A model generated the notes under the pieces. That model did not search any database. It saw nothing but the letters and a program-made list of their open reading frames with translations, and was not told where the DNA came from. From Paracoccaceae bacterium (GTDB lineage Bacteria > Pseudomonadota > Alphaproteobacteria > Rhodobacterales > Rhodobacteraceae), in contig JALVEX010000193.1 of NCBI GenBank assembly GCA_027030435.1, positions 1 to 11,653 on the forward strand: a stretch of DNA of 11,653 bases, written 5' to 3'. A program made the position numbers and the translations under genes. Positions 1 through 6,209 of this stretch are shown piece after piece (within the stretch, counting starts at the first letter, position 1; each line of letters opens with the position of its first letter).

Positions 1-959
1 CCAAGGCGGTGAAGCGGCGCGAGCGGCTCGATCTGCTGACGGTGCTTACCGTCTGCGATATCCGCGGCGTCGGCCCCGGCACCTGGAACAACTGGAAGGC
101 CATGCTGCTGCGCCAGCTCCATGCCGACACGACGGCCGTGCTCGAGGGCGGAATGGAAGCGCTCGGCACCGCCGCGCGGGCATCGGAAGCGAAAAAGGCG
201 CTCAGGGCCGCGCTCGCGGACTGGGAGCGCGCGGCGGTGAAAAAGGAAATCGCACGCCATTACGACGATTACTGGCAGGGGCTTCCCGGCGAGGCGCATG
301 TGGTTTTCGCCAGGATGCTGCGCGATCTGCCGGAAAACGAGATCGCCATCGATCTCAAGCCCGATCCCGAACGCGACGCTACCCGTGCGGCCTTTGCGCT
401 CGCCGATCACCCCGGCATCTTCTCGCGCCTTGCCGGGGCGCTGGCGCTCGTGGGCGCGAATGTGGTGGATGCGCGCACCTATACTTCGAAGGATGGCTAT
501 GCCACGGCCGTTTTCTGGATCCAGGACGGCGACGGCCGGCCCTATGACAGCTCGAAGCTCAAGCGCCTGCGCCAGATGATCATGAAAACGCTCCACGGCG
601 AGATCATCGCCCGCGATGCCCTGAAATCGCGCGACAAGCTGAAGAAGCGCGAGCGCCCCTTCCGCGTGCCCACCGTCATCAGCTTCGATAACGAGGGCTC
701 CGATCTCTACACGATCATCGAGGTGGATACCCGCGATCGTCCCGGCCTGCTATTCGATCTCACCCGCACGCTCGCCAATGCCAATATCCAGATCGCCAGC
801 GCCGTTATCGCCACCTATGGCGTGCAGGCGGTGGACAGCTTCTATGTGAAGGACATGTTCGGCCTGAAGCTCCACAGCCGCGAAAAGCAGAAGCGGCTCG
901 AGGAAAGACTGCGCCGCGCCATCGAGGAGGGGGCCGAGCGGGCCAGGGGCGAGGCATGA
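1..959 (+). CDS. glnD: [Protein-PII] uridylyltransferase / uridylyl-removing enzyme, C-terminal part (5' truncated by window)
   Basis: This is the C-terminal third of GlnD, the cytoplasmic sensor that uridylylates PII proteins (GlnB/GlnK) when nitrogen is short and deuridylylates them when glutamine is high. The frame is open to the left edge (codon positions start at base 3), so the GTG at base 9 is internal and the nucleotidyltransferase and HD domains lie outside. The first visible stretch (LTVCDIRGVGPGTWNNWK) is the conserved segment after the HD domain. Counting from the codon at base 9, ACT domain 1 spans about residues 122-200 (DHPGIFSRLAGALALVGAN) and ACT domain 2 about 233-310 (DRPGLLFDLTRTLANANI). 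Glutamine binding by these ACT domains is family knowledge. The TGA stop overlaps the murJ ATG (ATGA), which suggests translational coupling. No sign of damage is seen in the visible part. Confidence 0.96.
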   Translation, partial: KAVKRRERLDLLTVLTVCDIRGVGPGTWNNWKAMLLRQLHADTTAVLEGGMEALGTAARASEAKKALRAALADWERAAVKKEIARHYDDYWQGLPGEAHVVFARMLRDLPENEIAIDLKPDPERDATRAAFALADHPGIFSRLAGALALVGANVVDARTYTSKDGYATAVFWIQDGDGRPYDSSKLKRLRQMIMKTLHGEIIARDALKSRDKLKKRERPFRVPTVISFDNEGSDLYTIIEVDTRDRPGLLFDLTRTLANANIQIASAVIATYGVQAVDSFYVKDMFGLKLHSREKQKRLEERLRRAIEEGAERARGEA

Positions 960-2536
960 GCGAAAGGGCCGCGAAGCCGGAAGCCCCGCCCACGCGCAGC
1001 ACCATGACCTCGGGCTTCCTCACCGTGGGCGGCTGGACTCTCATGAGCCGCATCCTCGGCTTCCTGCGCGACATGATGATCGCCGCCTATCTCGGCACCG
1101 GCGCCCAGGCCCAGGCCTTCATCGTGGCCTTCTCGCTGCCCAATCTCTTCCGCCGCTTCTTCGCGGAAGGGGCGTTCAACATGGCCTTCGTGCCGATGTT
1201 CGCAAAAAAGCTGGAAGCGGGCGACGATCCCCTGGGATTTGCCCGCGATGCCTTCTCGGCGCTGCTGGCCTTTCTTTCGCTGTTCACGATCCTCGCCATC
1301 TGGGCCATGCCCTGGCTGGTGCTCGCCATGGCGGCCGGATTCGCCGGCGACGAACGCTTCACGCTTGCGGTGGAATACGGGCGCATCGCATTCCCCTACA
1401 TTCTCTTCATCTCGCTCGCGGCCCTGCTCTCGGGCGTGCTCAATGCCACCCGCCGCTTCGCCGCCGCCGCCGCCGCGCCGGTGCTCCTCAACGTGATCTT
1501 CATCGCCGCGCTCCTTCTGGCGGCCCGGCTGGGGCTCGATGTGGGGCGCACCATCACCTGGGCGGTGCCGATCGCGGGCATGGCGCAGCTTGCGCTGGTG
1601 TGGCTGGCGGCAAGGCGGGCCGGGTTTGCGCTGATACCGCGCCGCCCCCGCATCACCCCGGATCTCGTCCGCCTCGCCCGCATCGCCGCCCCCGCCGCGC
1701 TCGCCGGCGGCGTGGTTCAGATCAATCTCCTGATCGGGCGCCAGGTGGCCAGCCGGTTCGATGCCGCGGTGGCCTGGCTATACAATGCCGACCGCCTCTA
1801 CCAGCTTCCGCTCGGGGTTGTCGGGATCGCGATCGGGATCGTGCTTCTCCCCGAGCTTTCCCGCCGCCTCGAAGCCGGCGACACAAAGGGCGGACAGGAC
1901 GCCTTCAGCCGCGCCGCGGAGATCGCGCTGGCGCTGACCATCCCCGCCGCCGTGGCGCTGATCGTGGTGCCGATCCCGCTTGTGGAAGTGCTCTTCCAGC
2001 GCGGCAGATTCGGCCCCGACGACACCGCCGCCACCGCCGCCGCCGTGGCTGTCTACGGGCTCGGCCTGCCGGCCTTCGTGCTGCAGAAGATCTATCAGCC
2101 GCTGTTCTTTGCGCGTGAAAACACCCGGACGCCCTTCTACTACGCGCTTGTATCGCTCCTTGTGAATGCCGCTCTGGCAATCGGCCTTGCCCCGGTGATC
2201 GGCTATCTGGCCGCCGCGCTCGGCACCAGCATTTCCGCCTGGGCGATGGTCTGGCAGCTGCGGCGCGGTTCGCGCCCGATGGGCCGGGCGGCGCGGCTCG
2301 ACGGGCGCTTTCGCCGGCGCATCTGGCGCATCCTGGCGGCAAGCCTCGCGATGGGGATCTGTCTCTATCTCGGGCAGCTGGTGCTGGGCCCTGTTTTCGC
2401 GCTTGCCGGCTGGCGCTATCTTGCGCTGGCCATTCTCATCGCCATCGGTGCGATCAGCTATTTCGCCTTCGCCCGGCTTTTCGGCGCCTTCCGGCTGGCG
2501 GAGATGAAAGCCGGCTTGCGGCGCGGGCAGGGCTGA
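956..2536 (+). CDS. murJ: Lipid II flippase MurJ (MviN family)
   Basis: This 526-residue polytopic inner-membrane protein of the MOP exporter superfamily flips lipid II from the cytoplasmic to the periplasmic face for peptidoglycan synthesis. The length and repeated hydrophobic segments fit the 14-helix MurJ fold. Near the N-terminus, SRILGFLRD (residues 31-39) carries R32 and R38, matching functionally important E. coli MurJ R18 and R24. LPNLFRRFFAEGAFNMAFVP (61-80) carries R66 and R67, matching R52/R53. The start is the ATG of the ATGA overlap with glnD, and no independent ribosome site is needed. The protein has a short 15-residue extension before the first helix compared with E. coli. Ala runs near residues 169-174 and 358-363 come from GCC repeats and lie in ordinary helices. 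It is followed by hairpins and a convergent rhomboid-family gene. Lipid II specificity is inferred from the family. Confidence 0.96.
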   Translation: MSERAAKPEAPPTRSTMTSGFLTVGGWTLMSRILGFLRDMMIAAYLGTGAQAQAFIVAFSLPNLFRRFFAEGAFNMAFVPMFAKKLEAGDDPLGFARDAFSALLAFLSLFTILAIWAMPWLVLAMAAGFAGDERFTLAVEYGRIAFPYILFISLAALLSGVLNATRRFAAAAAAPVLLNVIFIAALLLAARLGLDVGRTITWAVPIAGMAQLALVWLAARRAGFALIPRRPRITPDLVRLARIAAPAALAGGVVQINLLIGRQVASRFDAAVAWLYNADRLYQLPLGVVGIAIGIVLLPELSRRLEAGDTKGGQDAFSRAAEIALALTIPAAVALIVVPIPLVEVLFQRGRFGPDDTAATAAAVAVYGLGLPAFVLQKIYQPLFFARENTRTPFYYALVSLLVNAALAIGLAPVIGYLAAALGTSISAWAMVWQLRRGSRPMGRAARLDGRFRRRIWRILAASLAMGICLYLGQLVLGPVFALAGWRYLALAILIAIGAISYFAFARLFGAFRLAEMKAGLRRGQG

Positions 2537-2549
2537 GGGCCTGCGCCCT
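2536..2549 (+). terminator. Short hairpin at the murJ stop codon
   Basis: AGGGC (2536-2540) pairs exactly with GCCCT (2545-2549) around the loop CTGC. The stem starts on the last base of the murJ stop codon. No T-tract follows, so this is at best a stabilising 3' hairpin or part of a composite terminator together with the element at 2571-2599. Confidence 0.35.
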
Positions 2550-2570
2550 GCGCCTCTGACCGGGGCTGGA

Positions 2571-2599
2571 TGCCTCCGGCGGGGATATTTAAGAGACCA
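2571..2599 (+). repeat. Rhodobacterales-type intergenic element / weak terminator between convergent genes
   Basis: The core TGCCTCCGGCGGGGATATTT is followed by AAGAGACCA. I recognise this core, from memory, as a short element scattered through Rhodobacteraceae intergenic spaces, usually just behind genes. CCTC/GGGG can form a 4-bp stem (one T-G wobble) with loop CGGC, followed by ATATTT, which looks like a weak intrinsic terminator for murJ. It lies 35 bases behind murJ and 18 bases from the end of the convergent rhomboid gene. A possible degenerate partner (GGGGTATTTGG, about 4449-4459) follows trpS. The terminator role is inference. Confidence 0.5.
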
Positions 2600-2616
2600 G
2601 TGAGGGGGGGAAAGCC

Positions 2617-3303
2617 TCAACGGCGGCGGATCACCCGCAGGAAATGGCGCCAGCCTCCGGGGGCAAGCAGGATGGTGAGGGCGAAACCGGCGGCGAAACC
2701 TGCAATTTCGGCGATCCAGTCCTTCGAGGAGCCGAAGAGGATACCGAAGACAAGCTGGATCAGGAGCAGAAAGCCGATCAGGCTGAAGGCGCGGTATCTG
2801 TTTGCGCCGACGGCGGCCAGCCTGTTCATCAAGAGATAGGTGAAGGCGCCGATCAGCCCGTAGACGGCCGGAAAGCCCCCGGTGAGCGGGCGGCCATCGG
2901 GCACCAGCAGACCATAGGCCAGCGCCCCGAAGATCGCCGCGCCGAAGAACACTACCAGCACCGCCCAGAAGGAGAGCACCTCGCCCACCGCCTTGCCGAT
3001 CGCGAGGATGAACACCACGACGAACAGCATCTGGGTGAAGGAAACATGGATGAAAGGATAGGTGGCGAAACGCACGAGAAGTTCGGGCGGCGCCTGGCCC
3101 GTTTCCAGCATCCATTGCAGGATCTGCGGGTAGAAGGCGTAATCGCGCAGGGCCGCCAGCCGCCAGCCCACCGCCTCGGGCGGGCCGATGAAGCCTTTGG
3201 TAGCCAGCGAGAACAGCACCTCGAGGCCGAAGATCACCACCGCCAGCGCGATGACCACCGGAGGGAGGGGATTGAAGGGGGGCGCATTGTGATCCTGCTG
3301 CAT
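2617..3303 (-). CDS. Rhomboid-fold integral membrane protein lacking the catalytic residues (pseudoprotease)
   Basis: A 228-residue polytopic membrane protein with the rhomboid architecture. Conserved landmarks can be followed: the L1-TM2 segment TYPFIHVSFTQMLF (residues 81-94), the TM4 segment TGGFPAVYGLIG (141-152), and the TM6 segment AEIAGFAAGFAL (198-209). Compared with E. coli GlpG, H145 is kept (H86), but H150 is Gln91 and N154 is Val95. The catalytic Ser201 position falls on Phe144/Pro145, and the catalytic His254 is Glu199. The Ser/His dyad is therefore absent and proteolysis is unlikely, so the protein is probably a non-catalytic relative of the iRhom/derlin kind. A longer frame reaches 3495, but that would run through the start of the divergent trpS gene. 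The ATG at 3303, with GGGAAAG about 8 bases upstream, fits better. It is convergent with murJ and divergent from trpS. Function and partner are unknown. Confidence 0.85.
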   Translation of the reverse strand: MQQDHNAPPFNPLPPVVIALAVVIFGLEVLFSLATKGFIGPPEAVGWRLAALRDYAFYPQILQWMLETGQAPPELLVRFATYPFIHVSFTQMLFVVVFILAIGKAVGEVLSFWAVLVVFFGAAIFGALAYGLLVPDGRPLTGGFPAVYGLIGAFTYLLMNRLAAVGANRYRAFSLIGFLLLIQLVFGILFGSSKDWIAEIAGFAAGFALTILLAPGGWRHFLRVIRRR

Positions 3304-3335
3304 TTTCGAGCTTTCCCGTATTGCCTGCCATCCCA

Positions 3336-3364
3336 TTGACGGCCCTTCGCAGCATCGGTAAGCG
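3336..3364 (+). promoter_or_regulatory. Candidate sigma70-type promoter of trpS
   Basis: TTGACG (3336-3341) is a good -35 box. With a 17-base spacer the -10 position holds TAAGCG (3359-3364), which is a poor match to TATAAT. It sits in the 94-base gap between the divergent rhomboid and trpS genes, about 57 bases before the trpS start. No equally good box was found for the minus-strand gene. Confidence 0.35.
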
Positions 3365-3397
3365 AAAGCCCAGCGAATTGCCAGACGGAGAAGCATC

Positions 3398-4441
3398 ATG
3401 AGCGAGGCCGCAACCACGCCCGCAGCCGACAACAGCGCCTTCAGCCCCCGGGTTTTTTCGGGCATCCAGCCCTCGGGCGGGCTGACGCTGGGCAATTACC
3501 TCGGCGCGATCAAGCGCTTCGTGGAGATGCAGGAAAGCGGGATGGAGACGATCTACTGCATCGTCGATCTCCATGCGATCACCGTCTGGCAGGAGCCCGA
3601 AAAGCTGCGCCGCGCCACGCGCGAGCTATGCGCCGGCTATATCGCCGCCGGGCTCGATCCCGAAAAATCCATCCTCTTCAACCAGAGCCAGGTTTCGGCC
3701 CATGCCGAGCTTGGCTGGGTGTTCAGCTGCGTGGCGCGCATCGGCTGGCTCAACCGCATGACCCAATTCAAGGACAAGGCCGGCAAGAACCGCGAGAAGG
3801 CGAGCGTGGGGCTTTTCAGCTATCCCACGCTGATGGCGGCCGATATCCTGCTTTACCATGCCACCCATGTGCCTGTGGGCGAGGATCAGAAGCAGCACCT
3901 CGAGCTTACGCGCGATATCGCCGCCAAGTTCAATCACGATTACGGTGTGGATTTCTTCCCCCTGCCCGAGCCCGTGATCGAGGGCGCGGCAACCCGGGTG
4001 ATGAGCCTGAGGGACGGCACGAAGAAGATGTCGAAATCCGATCCGTCCGACATGAGCCGCATCAACATGACGGATGACGCCGACACGATCGCGAAGAAGA
4101 TCCGCAAGGCAAAGACCGATCCCGATGCCCTGCCGAGCGAGGTGGCGGGGCTCGAGGGGCGGGCGGAGGCGAAGAATCTCGTCAGCATCTATGCCGCGCT
4201 TGCGGATATCTCGGTGGAAGAGGCGCTGAGGCAGGTGGGGGGGAAGCAGTTTTCCGAATTCAAGCCGATGCTTTCGGAGCTTGCGGTGGAGAAGCTTTCG
4301 CCCATTGCCGGCAGGATGGAAGAGCTGATGCAGGATCCGGGCGAGCTGGACCGCATCCTAGGCGATGGCGCCGCGCGAGCACGTGCAATCGCCGCGCCGA
4401 TCCTCGATCGCACGCTGGATATCGTGGGGATGGTGCGCTAG
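3398..4441 (+). CDS. trpS: Tryptophanyl-tRNA synthetase
   Basis: This cytoplasmic class Ic aminoacyl-tRNA synthetase charges tRNA-Trp with tryptophan using ATP. The 347-residue length is normal for bacterial TrpS. The N-terminal signature SGIQPSGGLTLGNYLGA contains the HIGH-box equivalent (TLGN, like E. coli TIGN). The second catalytic loop KKMSKSDPSD (KMSKS) is intact. IVDLHAIT and VPVGEDQKQHLELTRDIA are typical Rossmann-domain segments. The ATG at 3398 is preceded by GGAG at 3387-3390 with a 7-base spacer. There is no T-box-like leader in the 94-base upstream gap, as expected for a proteobacterium. A hypothetical two-anchor protein follows after 49 bases. Position between rhomboid and uspA genes fits the Rhodobacterales arrangement. 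Confidence 0.97.
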   Translation: MSEAATTPAADNSAFSPRVFSGIQPSGGLTLGNYLGAIKRFVEMQESGMETIYCIVDLHAITVWQEPEKLRRATRELCAGYIAAGLDPEKSILFNQSQVSAHAELGWVFSCVARIGWLNRMTQFKDKAGKNREKASVGLFSYPTLMAADILLYHATHVPVGEDQKQHLELTRDIAAKFNHDYGVDFFPLPEPVIEGAATRVMSLRDGTKKMSKSDPSDMSRINMTDDADTIAKKIRKAKTDPDALPSEVAGLEGRAEAKNLVSIYAALADISVEEALRQVGGKQFSEFKPMLSELAVEKLSPIAGRMEELMQDPGELDRILGDGAARARAIAAPILDRTLDIVGMVR

Positions 4442-4476
4442 CGATTTCGGGGTATTTGGCGCGTGGGGGCCATTTC

Positions 4477-4483
4477 AAGGAGG
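4477..4483 (+). promoter_or_regulatory. Strong ribosome binding site deciding the start at 4491
   Basis: AAGGAGG is a near-perfect Shine-Dalgarno site. It ends 7 bases before the ATG at 4491 and argues against the longer reading frame that opens inside trpS at 4365. Confidence 0.8.
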
Positions 4484-4490
4484 CCGCGGG

Positions 4491-5597
4491 ATGTGGCGCA
4501 GGATTGCTGGCCTGGCTCTCACCCTGCTGCTGATCGTTTCCCTTGTCGGCACGGTTCGAAGCGGCCTCGCCATCTATCGCGCGCCCGCATTCAAGCCTCT
4601 CGTGGATGAGGCACAGGATCGGATAGAGGCAAAGGTGGAGTGCCTCGCCGCGAGGGAGATCACACAGGAAAAGCTGGATCGGAAACTGAAATCGCTCCTC
4701 CTGGAGGAGCCGCGGAACTGGCTGGCGATCGATGCCGTCATCGAGGTGGCGGGGCACCACGGCGTTGCACCCTCGCCCAAGCTGGCTAACAGGATCGCGG
4801 ACGCGCGTGAACATGACAACAGTTTGCTCCGAAAAGCCGGACGATGCCTGGCATGCTCCGTCAATGCGGATTCCTGCGATTTCTCCTGGATCCTGGCTTG
4901 CAGGGCACCTGTCGATCTGACGCCGATCGGGGATGTTGTGGGCGTTTCACGGCAGTTGATCAACATGGCTCTGGGGCAGGAGGTGGACCAGTTCGACCTC
5001 ACGCTTTCCGTCATCGGCCTCGGCGCCGAGGCGATGACGCTTACCAGCGCAGGCAGCAGTTACACGGTCAAGATTGGCGCATCGCTGCTGAAAACCGCGC
5101 GAAAGATGGGAGCCATTTCGCGCCCGCTTGCGCGCGCGATCCTCCGAGCAGGGAAAAGGGCGATCGATTGGAAGCTTCTGAAAAACAGCCCCTTGAGCGC
5201 CCTGCCCCGCAATCTCAAGCGCGCCATACGCCCCAAGGCCCTGCGCCCTCTGCGGGAATTCATGGGCAATGTTCTGAGCATGCAAGATGATATCGGCACG
5301 GTTAGCACGTTCTATCTGCTCAGGAAGGTGGAGAATTTCACCGAAGCCCACAAACTGGCCCGCTTCACAAGGGCGGTGAAAAAGCGGGCCGTTGGCTATA
5401 TGGAACTCCTTGGCAAATCGAGAATACTGCGCGCCACCCTGCGCTATGCGGATGAGGCCATAGCCTTCGTTGCATGGATTGGCGGTTTTGTGGTGGGCAT
5501 TGTCATTTTCTTCAAGAACCTGATCCTGTCCTTCCTGAACCGGAGATTCAGACGATTTTTACGCAGGAGTGTATCGAAGCGAAAGGCCCGCGCCTGA
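4491..5597 (+). CDS. Hypothetical membrane protein with two anchors and a cysteine-containing middle region
   Basis: I do not recognise a named family. The 368-residue protein starts MWRR followed by a hydrophobic helix (about residues 5-24). Its long middle region contains a cysteine cluster (C119, C122, C129, C137, plus C51). It ends with a second hydrophobic helix (about 324-348) and a very basic tail (RRFRRFLRRSVSKRKARA). By the positive-inside rule both ends are cytoplasmic, placing roughly 300 residues in the periplasm, where the cysteines could form disulfides. The segment APVDLTPIGDVVGVSRQLIN (139-158), followed by glycine-containing amphipathic helices, faintly resembles pre-toxin helical linkers, but this is too weak for a call. 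The start is set by AAGGAGG 7 bases upstream. It lies 49 bases after trpS and could be cotranscribed with it. Codons unusual for this window (AGA, AGG, CGA, TTA, ATA) cluster in the C-terminal part. A strong hairpin follows the stop. Confidence 0.75.
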   Translation: MWRRIAGLALTLLLIVSLVGTVRSGLAIYRAPAFKPLVDEAQDRIEAKVECLAAREITQEKLDRKLKSLLLEEPRNWLAIDAVIEVAGHHGVAPSPKLANRIADAREHDNSLLRKAGRCLACSVNADSCDFSWILACRAPVDLTPIGDVVGVSRQLINMALGQEVDQFDLTLSVIGLGAEAMTLTSAGSSYTVKIGASLLKTARKMGAISRPLARAILRAGKRAIDWKLLKNSPLSALPRNLKRAIRPKALRPLREFMGNVLSMQDDIGTVSTFYLLRKVENFTEAHKLARFTRAVKKRAVGYMELLGKSRILRATLRYADEAIAFVAWIGGFVVGIVIFFKNLILSFLNRRFRRFLRRSVSKRKARA

Positions 5598-5599
5598 AA

Positions 5600-5627
5600 G
5601 CGGCAAGGGTGACTTCACGCTTGCCGC
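5600..5627 (+). terminator. Strong hairpin after the hypothetical gene, no T-tract
   Basis: GCGGCAAG (5600-5607) pairs perfectly with CTTGCCGC (5620-5627). Inside it, after a G-G mismatch, GTG (5609-5611) pairs with CAC (5616-5618) around the tetraloop ACTT. It begins 3 bases after the stop codon at 5597. No T run follows, so it may be a Rho-dependent end, a 3' stabiliser or a processing site rather than a classical intrinsic terminator. Confidence 0.45.
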
Positions 5628-5672
5628 AGGCCCCGCCTTGCGCCATGATCGCGCGAAACGGGAGGGCGGATG

Positions 5673-6128
5673 ATGCGCAAGTTCATGGTGGTTCTGGACG
5701 ACAGCCGCGAATGCCTCAATGCCATGCGTTTCGCCGCCATGCGCGCGGCCCATACCGGCGCGGGGGTGACGATCCTTGCCATCATCCCGCCGGAGGAATT
5801 CAATCACTGGATCGGCGTGAGCGACATCATGCGCGAAGAGGCGCGCGAGCGCATCGAGGCGCATTTCGAGGTGTTCGCCAAATGGATGCGCGATCGTCAG
5901 GGCGTGGATCCCGAGCTGGTGATCCGCGAGGGCGAGCCGGTGGCCGAGATCCTCGCCCAGGTGCGCGAGGATCCCGATGTGGCGGTGCTGGTGCTCGGCG
6001 CGGGCACCGACAAATCCGGCCCCGGCCCGCTGGTGACCCAGCTCACCAAATCCGCCGGCACCCTGCCGATACCGATCACCATCGTGCCCGGCAGCATGAC
6101 GAAGGAACGGCTGGAGAAGATCACCTGA
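5673..6128 (+). CDS. Universal stress protein (UspA) family protein
   Basis: A single-domain cytoplasmic Usp protein of 151 residues, the usual size for the family. It begins MRKFMVVLDDSRECLNAMRF, matching the first Usp beta strand and the conserved Asp of the nucleotide pocket, and ends with VLVLGAGTDKSGPGP and LPIPITIVPG, the C-terminal strands. The classical ATP-binding pattern G-x2-G-x9-G(S/T) is not clearly present, since there is no GS/GT at the expected place. Nucleotide binding is therefore uncertain. Two adjacent ATGs (5670 and 5673) are possible. GGAGG at 5661-5665 gives spacers of 4 and 7 bases, so the second is preferred. It is separated from the previous gene by a strong hairpin and from the NFU gene by a probable promoter. 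Its stress role is inferred from family only. Confidence 0.9.
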   Translation: MRKFMVVLDDSRECLNAMRFAAMRAAHTGAGVTILAIIPPEEFNHWIGVSDIMREEARERIEAHFEVFAKWMRDRQGVDPELVIREGEPVAEILAQVREDPDVAVLVLGAGTDKSGPGPLVTQLTKSAGTLPIPITIVPGSMTKERLEKIT

Positions 6129-6132
6129 TCAG

Positions 6133-6149
6133 TCTGGAACCATTCCAAA
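6133..6149. promoter_or_regulatory. Putative Irr-type iron control element (operator)
   Basis: TCTGGAACCATTCCAAA is an imperfect palindrome (TGGAA-CCA-TTCCA plus an outer T/A pair). It matches 11 of 14 defined positions of the alphaproteobacterial Irr box as I remember it (TTTAGAA-N3-TTCTAAA). Two of the three differences are a compensated pair (A to G with T to C) that keeps the symmetry. It ends one base before a TTGACT -35 box and 61 bases before an Fe-S scaffold gene. Irr as the binding protein is inference; another Fur-family regulator is possible. Confidence 0.5.
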
Positions 6150-6150
6150 C

Positions 6151-6181
6151 TTGACTCGAACAAGCCCGAAGCGCATATCAT
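6151..6181 (+). promoter_or_regulatory. Candidate sigma70 promoter of the NFU-tsaB-rimI run
   Basis: TTGACT (6151-6156, 5 of 6) is followed after 19 bases by TATCAT (6176-6181, 5 of 6). A 17-base spacer would give the weaker CATATC. It lies between uspA and the NFU gene, directly downstream of the palindrome at 6133-6149. Confidence 0.5.
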
Positions 6182-6209
6182 CTGCAATCCCCGCAAATCA
6201 GGTGCCGCC

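Noticed and set aside
1458..1480. GCC-repeat runs in murJ (also about 2025-2049)
   Set aside because: They look like microsatellites but simply encode Ala stretches in membrane helices, in frame and within a normal-length gene; no sign of phase variation.
2644..3339. Plus-strand open frame opposite the rhomboid gene
   Set aside because: Charged, Gln/Glu-rich translation typical of the antisense of a hydrophobic protein; the minus strand has membrane segments and rhomboid landmarks.
3304..3495. N-terminal extension of the rhomboid gene to 3495
   Set aside because: It would overlap about 100 bases of the trpS coding region and its promoter, while the ATG at 3303 has a reasonable ribosome site and gives the normal family length.
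1778..3574. Long minus-strand open frame (598 codons) across the end of murJ, the rhomboid gene and the start of trpS
   Set aside because: It runs antisense to murJ and trpS and overlaps the real rhomboid gene in another frame. Its product is low-complexity Arg/Pro/Gly-rich with no domain, a usual artefact of GC-rich DNA.
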